Assembly: GCA_033026295.1 (NCBI GenBank)
Contig: CM065175.1
Location: forward strand, 671,501-735,500
Length of the DNA: 64,000 nucleotides
Direction of reading: 5' to 3'
From: Channa striata
Lineage: Eukaryota; Chordata; Actinopteri; Anabantiformes; Channidae
Positions 36,311-48,100 of the stretch are shown here, piece by piece. The position numbers and the translations under genes are program-made. Each line of letters opens with the position of its first letter. Position 1 is the stretch's first letter. The notes under the pieces are model-generated. The model saw only the letters and a program-made list of their open reading frames with translations, was not told the origin of the DNA and did not search any database.

Positions 36311-36316
36311 TTTATT
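36311..36316 (-). terminator. Possible poly(A) signal of fam151a
   Basis: TTTATT on the plus strand is AATAAA on the minus strand, 860 bases past the fam151a stop. I found no closer canonical signal, so the 3' UTR may be long. About 410 bases separate it from the distal acot11 signal. Confidence 0.35.
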
Positions 36317-37175
36317 ACATTGCTATAGTCACACAACTGTGATGTTTGGACCCAAAACTTAATTTGTAAGCATCTTTTTGAGGGATCTCTTAGGACACAA
36401 CAGCTGACGTCAAACTAGAAGTACCAAAGGTAGACTCAGGTAACAGTTTGTTCTGTGTCTACATGACAGGAAGGAACTCTCCATACGATTAGTTTGGAGG
36501 CAAAGCAAAAGCCCTGAGGACCTGCGACTGTGGTTTCAAAGCCCACACAAAGCACACTTTGCTGACCACCACTCATCGGAGACAGTTTCCGTTTCTTCAT
36601 TCTAGAATGCCGTGGCATTATAAAGTCCTCTGGTGTGCTCAGATTAGGATGAAAAATGAGAGGAGTCCTCAGTGTGTGCCCCCTTGAGTTGAGTTTTAAC
36701 TAGTTACACTAATTTGCTAAGCTTAAAAGCCAATCAGAGTGGCCTCTCTCACCAGCTATGTTTGGCGCCAAGTCAACGAGAGGAGCAATGATTACAGCAA
36801 ACAACCTGTTTCATATGGGCACCTCACTCTTTTCATTGTGAGCCTATTCTTTAAAGGTGTTAACAGGCTAAAGCTTGATGACGTCACAGATGATCAAAAA
36901 TTGAGCATGACAAAAATAAACTAATATAATAATAAACTATCATAACAGAATTGTTATATGATAATAATTTTCACCTTAAATCCACAACCTACAGTATAAA
37001 CTGATCGATGTGATGAGCACATATCAGCTGATTCAGTTCTCCAATGTACTGGTCAGTCTCAGATTTGACATTGTGAATGCTGTACTGTAAATATCCATAT
37101 GCTGTAAAGTTCCAGGGCCAGTGTCAGTGTCAGTAATACGTCTATTAGTGTATCTTTTGGTACGTCCCACCTCGC

Positions 37176-40100
37176 TTATGACTGGTCAGACATGATATAC
37201 ACATGTGTACCTGCTCCCCCGCCACGCTGGGTCATATGTCCTTTCGAGGCTATCAAAGCTTCAACATTGTCGTCATTATTTCCTTCCACTATAAGATCAT
37301 ATCTTTCCAGCATTTTCTCCTCCTGATATCTTGGCAATGATGTTTGATTCAGATGTAGAGCCAACCTCTGAGACAGGCCTGTCACTACTGCTGGGATCAG
37401 AGGCCAGTTAGTCTCAGTCAGGACAAGAGTGACATAAGGGAACAGCCTCTCCACTGTGGATACAAACTCCTGGACAAGAGACAGGAAGTTACCACAGAGA
37501 ATTAGCGAGAGGTTCTGTAGATACACATGTAGACGTAGCAGAATAACAGTAATAATTAATTCACCTTGTATAATGGACCTTGCTATATAGCGAACCCTTT
37601 CTGTGCAAGTTTATATTTAAACATTTCACATTTTTAGTACATTTCAATTAGAGTAAAATGTGGGTAATCTACAGAAAGCTTTTTAGTACGGGCATAAGGA
37701 TAGACCGTACCATAGGTCTGGGTGTAAGGGTTTCCATAGTAAAATCAATATTGGATTTAATGGATGATGTGTCAATACAGACTGAATAATAGTGGCCCCT
37801 GGATTGACCCTTGTGAGACTCCATAAAGAATGCTTTTCATTGTACCACAGATCTACTTATTCTTTTCTAATGTCTGACCAAAGAAAAATTGCTCATCTGA
37901 AGTGTTCAGATTTTAAAATCTCTTGAAGGACGTGCAGGACATCTGGGAGACAGAGAGCTACCTGACAGCTACCTGACATATGGACATACCTTTGTGTTGT
38001 CACTAATCTGTAAACCCTCCACGCTGATCCAAACCGGCCGGTAGAGCATCTCTTTACTGTAGGCTGAGTGCAGCAGTCTGAGAGAGGTTTCCAGAAGCTG
38101 CTGAGTGTGGACTCGCAGGTAAACACCCCAGCGTGCATCAGCATTTTGCCCGAGCAGCAGCAGGACTTCCTGCAGAAACATTCACATTAGGCCTCACTGA
38201 TCCATGTGGAGGTTAATTGCACTTGCTAAGTGATTATTATAAAAATAGTAAATGAGTCAAGTGGCACGTGCAGTACCCATCAGCTGACTAACGGCTAGTG
38301 TTAGACACATGCTCCTAGCTAGCATCACTTGTCTCAAATGGATACAAAATGGTGGATAGCTCAGGAGAATTTTGACATCTACGTAGCAACCAGGGTTTTC
38401 CATATTCAAAATCAGCCCAGGGACGATCGCTTCAGTCCATTCAAAGTCCATTCAATAATTGTACTAACACCTCAATCCATTCTGCTTGAAAGACAAGGTT
38501 ACAGCCACAGTAACAGCCTGTGTTTATGGATATACCTGCAGTGTGAGGGGCTCTGAGCTCTGTTCAGAACCCTCCACCAGAGGGACCTCCGGCTGGGCGC
38601 TGTCAGGAGCAACCCGAACCACCAACATACCACCAGCAGCATCTGGAAACGCAGGTGTAATAAACAGGCCGACACAGTTACAGAGATGGGAGGAAAGTTT
38701 AAACCACCAACTGTTCCCACAAGGTCACGTGTATTTGACACTATTGGGAAGAATGGTAAAGCAGTGAAGCTAAAACAGAGGTTGTGAAATATTGTAGTAA
38801 TCCCATAGATGCTAATATGCAATCACTCACTAAACAAATATAGTTTTGTTGTGAGTGAAAATGTAACTTTCGACTTTATGGTGTAAATGCATAGTGATGC
38901 TTTTAAACGTCCCTTTGAATTCCCGATATGACAACATGTCTCTGCTTCTAGCTAAAAAGGTTTTTCGTCATTAGGAGCTCAGATGATGTCATCTGGAGGA
39001 GACAGCAGGTTGACCATGATTACAAGGTGACAAAATCTGAACTGAAAATTTCTCCAAGTGATGTCATCTGGAGGCGTTTTTCAGCTAGAAGTAGAGCGAT
39101 ATTTTGACATGGTGAAGTCAGTGCATGCACTACCCAAACTAGAACCAGAAGAAGCAAGTTCAAAATCTGTGAGGGCGTCCTTTAAGAAACTACGAGATGT
39201 GAAAAGTTATGTTAAAAAGATATATATTTATGAAGATAAATGTTTTTATATATAGTTTTAAGCCTTCCAATGATGGGATTGTACGTCTCTTCAGGAGCTT
39301 CAGTGTCATTGTTAGTCCTAGCAGTAGATGGTATCTAAGTGTCACACGGAGACCGACACGCTGCCAGGTGTAAAACAGTTTTTGTATGTTGAACCTGAGA
39401 GCCGAGCCAGTAGGGAGGCCCGATCCGTGATGGCAGACCAGTGGACAGACAGGCTCCTGCGTTGTGCTACAGTGGTCAAGGCGTTGGTGTCTGAGCTGTG
39501 AGCTGGGTGAAGGAAGTCCATCAGGTCTCCCCCTGGGTAGAATCTCCTCAGACGCTCACGCTGTCCTGCAAGGACAATCAAGACATTAGAAGATAAACAA
39601 AAAGGGAATGAAAGTCACTGGCTGAGTCATAAAAACATTTTTGGAAAAATGGATTGTTATCACATTGTCAGCAAATGTCATCAGTGTAGGTGTGTCTGGG
39701 CGTGCTTATGAAAGGGGTCTAGTGAAGCCAGGATCAGGCACATGTGGACGGCTCCACAGTGGAACCATGTTGGTTTCCAGTGTTTGAATGACACCCTGTA
39801 CTTTCAAGGGGTTGATTTCCTCTTCCTGCACCACACAATGTTCTAACGTCCACGTCCATTCATTCTTACTTGCAGCCTGTTTGAAGGCCGACAGCGTCGG
39901 CTCATAGATATCATAGTAGACTCTGGCAGGGTGAGTGTTGTCCCGGACGAAGAGCAGGTCACTGATGTTTGGGTGAATTGATCCCTGCCACAAGGTCAGG
40001 CTGAACCTGGCAACACAATCACACCACAACAGTGTCAGGTGAACACAAACACAGGAACATTCATGAATTTGACGTCTTTCAGTCAGTTTTCTGTAGTGCT

Positions 40101-42823
40101 CTGTTGACAGTCCAGGAGACATTTTTGGACTCAAGCACAAATGTCACAGAGCGAACTGTTCTGTGTTGACATCATGGATCATCACTTTGACGTCCACATG
40201 GACAGACTGCACAGTTGGTCACGTTTGATAATGACTGATTTATTCTTTGATTTATTCTCTGGTTTATTCTTTGTCTTATGGAATGGGAATGGACATTGTC
40301 TGTGTTACCGTGGTGACTGGCTGAGGAGCCAGCTGATGTGCTGCCAGCCGCTGCGAACCAACAGGGCGTGGACTGGGAACGTCACCTGAAGAGAGTTTTA
40401 AGAGTGTTTAGAACATCCCAAATGTATTAGTGAGGCGTTTGGAGCAACGTGTCCTCACTCAGTTGTTCCCGCAGCAGAGCTGGTACGTGAAGATAAGATA
40501 TTAAGATAGGATATGACTGTATTTATCCCACAGTGGGGAAGTTCTTGTGATCCAGCAGAAAATAGGAACAGAGAACAAACAATCTACTCGGACACAATGT
40601 ACATTTGTGTTTCACTTCAACCTGCTGAGAAGAACCTGCTGTTTCAGGATGGTATGACTGTGACTACGTTTGCGTTTCCACAGTAACAGGCGTGTTGGAA
40701 GTTCTCGGACTGAGGAAGCTTCCTACACTCTGGGTGGAGTGAGCTCAGAGGCCGTCGCTAAGAGCAGGTATTTTACTGCCGTATAAAATATTAACAACCA
40801 GAGCTGCTCCTTATTCATATACCACAATGACACGGGCACATTTAGTGTGGATTTCCACATTTACAGGAAATGCAGTTCATCCAGTGAAATGAAATGTGGC
40901 CTGTGCCTGTATAACACTACCAAAAAGAATAAAGGTGGTTCAAGGTTGGTTAGATTTTGCACATTAGCTCCTTTGAGCATCTGTCCGAGCAGAAACAGCC
41001 CCAGTGCCGTCTCAACAAACTGTACAGAGCTCCCTGCTGAAGCGGAGCTGCTCACATGCAATTCACAAAGTGGAAGAGCTGCAATTGTCTTTCATGGGCT
41101 GAATTAATCTGAGTTTTCGTTTTTTGTCACAAAAACGCTTTTCTCCCCAGATGCTGCTTGTGCGTGTTGCTTGATGCTCACCATTTGAGGGACGTCTTTG
41201 ATCATTTCATACATGCCTTCCACCATAGACCGGGAGTAGGTTTTGATAAGAAGTGGCGGCGAGTACGCCACCTGTGAAAACAGTGCGACATCAGCAGTAA
41301 ATTACAATAAAAAACACGAAACATCTACAGAATTCACCACAAAACAACAAGGAGAACCTTGCCACGCTAAAATGTCAAATATGCCGGGGGTTGTACCTTC
41401 CATCCGGGGGACAAGGTCACATCTGGAAACCTTTCCTGAATTATCTGCAGGAATCTGGGCAACAACGAGAAGGGAACACGTGCGATTGTTTTCTCCCTGT
41501 TATTTGCCGTAGTTCTGAATTCATAACTAACTTCATCTTTCTCACCTGCTTCCGTTAACCACGGGCACAAAGTTTGGTACGTTGGGGCCCCGGAGGACAT
41601 CCGCATTAATCCACACTGGTCGGTTTATTCCTCTGCTGCTGTTCTTTTGATTCAGCAGATCTAATGACAAACCCACTGATTCCAGAGCCTTGAAGTCTAA
41701 CTTCATGCCTGCAGAAAGACACTGAGCGTCAAAACCTTTCAGCTGTAAACGGAAATGATCTGCACACACCACAGAGATACAACATCAGCAGATTTAGTCC
41801 TTTTCAAGAGCAGAACCTTTTCTTGAGGCCAGCACTGCATCCAACCACTGCTCCAGAGTGTTATCACTGTAGATATCAGGAGGGTGGGCCATGATAGGAA
41901 TGGGCTTCTCGCTGGGCGTTCCATAACCCTCCAGGGTAACATCAGCCTCTAAGATCATGGCATCGCCTGAGGTCCAGAAATAGCATGCAACATTACACAT
42001 TAGCCACAGTCACAGTTTGTAACATCAAATCCTTTTGCACCATGTGTTCACTGACCTGCGAGAGCTTTCTCCATGGCCTCCTTGCTGTTGGCTCGGTGAA
42101 ACCAGGTAGCCAACAGACCATCAGGTTTGCTGATTTCACCCAACTGGACCAGGAAGTCCAGCATGTCTCCACCAGTAGAAAAGGAAGGAAGAGGATCCAC
42201 AGAAGCTGATAGGACCCACATTTGTAAAATGAGACGGTGAAAGCTTTGGAGTTCAAATGAAAGTAAATTATACAAAACTAGATCAAACTTGCAAAGTTTT
42301 TCTGCACTTCGTTGATAAATGTTAACTTGTCACTGACGCCTGTTGGCGAACCATTGCAGTGGATCAGATCAGCCACATGGATGGCAGTCCATGTGCGTGA
42401 GCATGAAGAAAACCAAACACTGAAAAACTGATCTGCCCATTGTCTTCTAATCTGTACGTCATGAGGTCCTGTGTTGTGGATGTATAAGGAGGTAAAGGCA
42501 AAGGTACCTGCAGACTTCTGGGTGAGCACCACAGCTGTGACAGTGAGGATGATCAGCAGGACGACTCCAACAGCCACAGATACTATGATCAACTGTTGTT
42601 TGGTTAGAAAGCCCAGATAAAGGTCTCGCTGTCTCTTCTGTGCTGACTCTGAACTGTCACGATGAGGCCGCGGCCTCGTGCTGGACGAAGGCAACACAAC
42701 ATCCGAGAACTGATCACCTCTCTGGGCACATTTAGTGTGAGAACGGTGTGCGGATGTTAAAGGGATCACCAACCTGTGTGGCCCTCCTTCTGTGCTTGTG
42801 TCCTCTCTCCTTTCCATGTCCAT
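37176..42823 (-). CDS. fam151a: FAM151A (menorin-family membrane protein)
   Basis: Twelve exons, listed 5' to 3': 42508-42823, 42056-42166, 41817-41966, 41546-41708, 41397-41454, 41182-41271, 40318-40385, 39870-40006, 39395-39565, 38536-38642, 37990-38169 and 37176-37469. They join in frame to 614 residues (human about 585). A polar N-terminus with RQRDLYLGF leads to one membrane segment at about 78-100 (LIIVSVAVGVVLLIILTVTA), then two tandem DUF2181-type domains related to TIM-barrel phosphodiesterases. Domain 1 shows the family blocks LLATWFHRANSKEAME, ILEADVTLEG, PIMAHPPDIYSDNTLEQW, KLDFK, WINADVLRGPN and TLSPGWK; domain 2 (from about 370) is more divergent. The family is named for menorin; the enzyme activity in vertebrates is not settled to my knowledge. 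It is convergent with acot11, as in human. Confidence 0.93.
40490..40555. repeat. Fragment of a LINE 3' tail
   Basis: AAGATAAGATATTAAGATAG followed by TTTATCCCACAGTGGGGAAG resembles the 3' tail of an abundant fish non-LTR element. It is a short solo fragment in fam151a intron 6. Confidence 0.45.
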
Positions 42824-45060
42824 CTACCAGCGTGCCCTCCGCTCTGAAACGTAGACCCGGACCCGCAGACACATGCGCAGTGTCGTTTATGAGCTTTATC
42901 TACAGAGCAGAGAGCACATGCAGGGCACTGATAAGGCCCACGTGCCTTCTTCACTCAAGACTTCGCCGAGGAGGCGACCTTCATCGTGCCATCATTTCCT
43001 AACTAAATCAGGGTCAAGCAATTAATCAAGCGAGACACTTAAAGCACCAGCAAACAGTTTGTTTTCTGTATTATGAAATATTCACATGGAGTCAAACATC
43101 ACACGCAAGCTCTGCATTTAAAAACAGCGTGCAAACAGAGCGGTTAGTACGAAAATGGATGCAAGCCCCTGTAAATCATAAAAGTTCTTACTTTTTGACT
43201 TTTTTTCTACAGTTCTGAGGTTAAAGTCACAATTATAGCTTTAAACTCTGAATTTTGACATTTTTCTTAAAGATTTGTCAGAAAATTCAAGTCGATATTA
43301 GTTTAAAGTCAAGATTATAGCGAGTTTGAGTGACGCTAAGTCCAGTACCAACAGATGAGCCAATGACACGACTTAATCAGTAGGAGGCAGTAAATCTCAA
43401 ACAGGTGCTAAGTCTGCTGGGAAGCATTTTAGGCAGGTATTAACGGGGTCACACAGGTTTATGTTACTGGGGGCCAACTTCATAAACCCAGTGTCATTGA
43501 CTATTGACAAAATCTGGCATTTGCTCAGGACGAAGGCAGGATGCATGTAAAATGTGTCTCTTCTTTGTGAGGTATATTGGTGGGATTTATGGAACGATTG
43601 GGAGAGTGGGGTTCTGTCTAACTCGCCACTGTAGCATATATGAGTATCATACTATGTAAAATATATATATATATATATATTGTGGTAGTGTAGTATCGTT
43701 ATAAGAGTAAGGCACTTTCATTAATTTGCAGGGAGGGGCGTGGTTAACAAACCACGACTGAAGACGATGAGGCTAAAGTAGAAAGTCGTGTATGACATAA
43801 GTTTAGAATACCAAAGATATACAAGCATTACTTCAATTTTTTGAACGGGTTTGTCTGGTTTTAACGAGTAAATCCTCCTGCCGTTCAAGTCACTATAACT
43901 CTGACGTTCACAGTTGTGGGAAATGTCACGTTAGTTGGCCCAACTTAAATAGGAACGTTATCTGAATGACAGCACACAATCAACTTGAAATTACTTTGTT
44001 GGAAATAATAATTCTGAGCACTCCCAACTGATTTATGAGTACATCATTAATGGTAGGTTTATTACACATAAGTGGAAATAATCTCATTCCACTTTACTTG
44101 GTTGTCGGTTTGCAGTCTTTTTTCAAGTAAGCTCAACGTATCCGAATCTGAACTTTTTTCCACCGCATTTGATCAAACATCTGACATGATGCTGTAGATA
44201 CCTGAAACTGACAGTCCAATACATACGAAGGGGAAAAGTTATGTCAGGTCCTCGTGGTGGAAAACGCTCTTTTTGACTAGGAAGGGCTGTTCTCCGAATC
44301 TCTCTTAATGTTAGAGGAATTCGAGATATTAGTAAAGGGAAATCGATTTTGTGTTCTGCAGGTGCTCTAATGCAGACTCGATGGATTTACAAGAAACTGG
44401 CTCGGGGCTCAGGAAGTAAACGAAAATGCTAAACAATAATTTAACTGCACAGCAAAGCCTATTATTGATAATAATAATAATAACAATTTGAATATGAATA
44501 CTTTCCTTTTTGTTTGATATCATTTTATGTCATTCTTGGAATCATCTTTATTGTTATTACACTGTAACACCCAATGGTGTCACATACTCCCCTTCTCTAT
44601 TCAGTTGCACTGTTGAGATATTTGAACACTGTCAACAGTCAAACATAAAGTTTCTTTAATATTTTCTTTTGTAAAATCCCTTATTTAAAATGTTTTAATA
44701 ATTTATTTTTTGCAGGTTTTCTTTTGTGGGTAGTTAAATCCTACACTTTTTTCGCTATTTATATTTGATTTCAAATATTTCGCTTCTTGTTAAAACGTGA
44801 AAGAAAAAGCGGCTCCGAGTGAAGCGGAGACCAGAAGATGAAGCAGAATGAGAGGGATATGTAATATTCATATACAATTACTAATCTACTTATGGAACGG
44901 AAAAGGACAAAGGGCAAATATAACAATTTTTGTTTTATAATTGGAGGTGACAGAAAAGCAGAAAGAAAATCTAAATCCGGCAACATAACAAAGACTTTTT
45001 CATTTTGCCCTGTTTGCTCGCAGAACTCGGCCTCAAACCCGGACGTGCTCGATGGAGCGG
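42824..45060. other. Divergent intergenic region between fam151a and dnai4
   Basis: 2.2 kb separating two genes transcribed away from each other. The part next to dnai4 (from about 45030) is CpG-rich; the rest is AT-rich with an (AT)n run at 43661-43680. No other gene was recognised. Confidence 0.5.
43661..43680. repeat. (AT)n microsatellite
   Basis: Ten perfect AT units. Confidence 0.95.
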
Positions 45061-45072
45061 GCGGGGCGTCGC

Positions 45073-45086
45073 GTTGTTATGGCAAC
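45073..45086 (+). promoter_or_regulatory. RFX X-box upstream of dnai4
   Basis: GTTGTTATGGCAAC fits the 14-base X-box pattern GTNRYY-AT-RRNAAC class at every constrained position of the form GTHNYYATRRNAAC. It lies 38 bases upstream of the dnai4 ATG in the CpG-rich promoter. RFX factors use such sites to switch on cilia genes, and dnai4 is an axonemal dynein gene, so the site is very likely functional (inference). Confidence 0.8.
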
Positions 45087-45124
45087 GTGTCCACAGAAGC
45101 AGAAGCAGGACCAGGACCAGGACC

Positions 45125-48100
45125 ATGGCGGCCCAGGACGGAGCCAGGAGGAGGCACGTGCTGAGACCGTAAGTACCCCGCGCCGCTCGGAGCCCGACGC
45201 CGCGCGCGCCCCGCTAACCCTGTAACCCTGCTAACCCTGCTCACGCGCTCTGCTCCCGCGCGCAGCTCCTCCCGCGAGACGAGCCGCTCCGTGCCCGTGT
45301 CCGGCCCGAGCACCAGGCGCAGGACCAGCGTCATGGGGTCGACGAGCTGGCGACGCTTCAGCCTCTGCGGCGGCGGCAGCAGGCTGCTGTTTCCGGAGAA
45401 GAGCTCCGCTCCGAGCCCGAAGCCGCCGGTTCGGGTAGGCAACGAACAGAAACGAACAGAAGCCAGTTACTTCCAGGAACCGGAAGGTAACATCTGAAAG
45501 TAGCTCCGATGACCTGCCAGGCGCTAAAGTGTTGGCCTGTTGCCATGGTTGCAGGTGTTGGATGAAGAAGACAATGACGTCACTCCGCAGCCTCTGTACC
45601 AGGCCGACCCGGAACCGGTGCAGGTCAAAACCAGCCGCATGTTCGTGGATGAAATGTCGGCCGGAATATCGTCAGAGCCGTCTGCGGTCACCGGGAGCTT
45701 CAACATGCCCTTCTCCAGGTGACGTATGCGTCAAGTCGTCCAGGAAGCCGTGGGAATGTTGGCTCTGCTTTTGTGTTTGACGCCTGTCTGCTCCTCGTGT
45801 GAAGCGTCCTGGGCAGCAGCAGGATATCCAGCCAGTCCACTCTGGAGTCGCTGAATAAGGAAATCGAGGAGACCTTTTACAAGCGAGACGTGCCCGTCAC
45901 CTTCCCAGGTTCACTGCAATTTCTTTGTATAATTCCAAGTTCATCTTTAACGAAGAACCACAGCTCTGCAGAGCAGCTTCTGTGAAAGTCTCTCTAATGT
46001 TTTGCTCCTTGCCAGATGCGTCACGGAAAAGAGGCGCTGTGAGTGAAAAGGTGACCGAAGAAATGCTGCAAGAGTTCACCGACATCTACATCACGGAGAC
46101 GGACGACATTTCACTGCTGGACATGCCAAGCACCTCCGTATCCGTGGACGCGGATCAGGCAACAGCCGTCGTGTGAGTGTCACTGTTTCCTGTCCGGGAG
46201 AGACGCACCAGAAAAAAACAAGTGTGGGCTCCGTTTTATGTTCGGGGACACGCATATTGTATAATATCTGTTATCTACTGAGGGAAGAACAAAAAATATA
46301 TATATATATATATATTTATGTGTATATATAGACACTCACATGCCACTTTATTAGGTACACCTGTACATTCTAATACAATCCAATACAGCAGATCTGCCAA
46401 GAATTCAGATTTTACAAGCTTCTAATTTGTCAGTTTTTAAGTTGGGCATTATAAGACGAGATGGTTCTAATGTTTTGGCCACCTTGTTTAAAATGAACGG
46501 TGTGCTCACACCTTTGACTGGTAGCTGACATAAATATGTTCTCTGGCTTTAACAAGCGGGTGTCGTTTTCATCTTGGCTTTACAGAGAAAGAAACGGTCA
46601 GTACGTTGAACTGTGCAAGAACCGAATGGGCAATGACAAGTATGTGGACCGCTGCATGCAGACGTTTAACGGAGCAGCTAAAACCAAAGAGATCCAGAGC
46701 AGCAGCGTGATCCTGGTCAACAAAGGTGACACTCTCTTTTCCCATGTGCACCTGGGGGCAGTGGATCGAGCTGGAACGTTTATGTCGTAACGGATAATAC
46801 AGGCAGCAAAAATGATTCATCATTCCTCGTATGATTAACGGCAAACTTAAGTGTTACACTTCACGCACAGCAGAAAAATCCAAGGCTGCAGATTTTGTTG
46901 TGAAGCAGGTGGAGGCCAAAAAGGAGAGTTAAAAAAATGTGGGAGAAACGTGTCTGCGAATGAATGATAATGGAAGCATGTCACCGCCAAAAGGTTGGAG
47001 AGAGCGCGAAGCCAATTTCGAGAGCTCGTAGGTTTGTAAGTCCGTGTGTGCGAGCGAGCAAACACCGACATGTGAGAGCAGAGCGTGTTTTTCAGAGCGA
47101 GGGAGGACCGGGGTAACCGAAGATCCGCTCACAACGTTCAAGCTGCTCGCACTCACTTCTGTCACGTCTGACGCCTGTTAACGTGAACATCACGTGGTTG
47201 ATTTGACCCGGAAATGAAGGGTCACTCTGTTTGAGCCTCTTTACACTTTCAAAGTAAAAGCTGGAACAGTGGTTGTTTTTAAGCACTGGACGGACACAAT
47301 GAGCGACACGTCACGTCTGTTACATCTTTAAATTTTAAATGACGTGATGTGGCCGCGTCCTGATCGTATGTGCTCGCTCAGACCGGACTCTGCTCTCACG
47401 TATCGGTGTTTGCTCGCTCGCAAACACTGACTTACAAACCTACGAGCTCTAAAAACTGGGTTTGTGCTGTCTCTAACCTTTTGGCGGTGAGATATTTTTA
47501 TACTTCATAACCGCTGGAAATGAAGAGAACTGTTGCCACTTTTACACTATCGCACTGGTTGACATTTGGCAGCAATGACGAGAAGGTGATTAACGGGCTT
47601 GTTGCATCTCTAATTTGCACACGCGGTACAAATTGCACCATTACAGACAACGTAAATTAGAGCAAGCCAGTTTGTGCTCGTAACTTCACAGTTGCTGTTT
47701 TCCAGGCATGACAGTTACCTCCTGGGACATCTATGACACTTTCTGTGGGGCCGAACAGGATGAGACGGGGCGCATCCCGGAACCAGAGAAGGCGGACTAT
47801 TGCGAGGACGCCAGCAGAAGTGCAGAGAGGAGTGTGTCGGTGTGCAGCACAGCCAGCTCAGGTAACGTGCCCAGACCCCGGAGAGGATGCTCCCACTCAG
47901 TCTGGATTTCCCTAACTGAGAAAAGATTTGCCCTTTGGTGGGTGAGACAGTCCCCGTTTGCAGAAAGTCCCACGGCTTCATCACTATCACTGTACATGGC
48001 ACCAATGTTCTTCTTCTCATGCTTCTGATGCAGTTTATGAAACGTTGTTGTTGGGCAGCATTTGTTTGAAATGTTCTGATTCTCCCTCTGCAGCCAGTAC

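Noticed and set aside
45539..45552. Second X-box near dnai4 exon 3
   Set aside because: GTTGCCATGGTTGC fails the final AAC of the consensus and overlaps the splice acceptor, so only the upstream site is listed.
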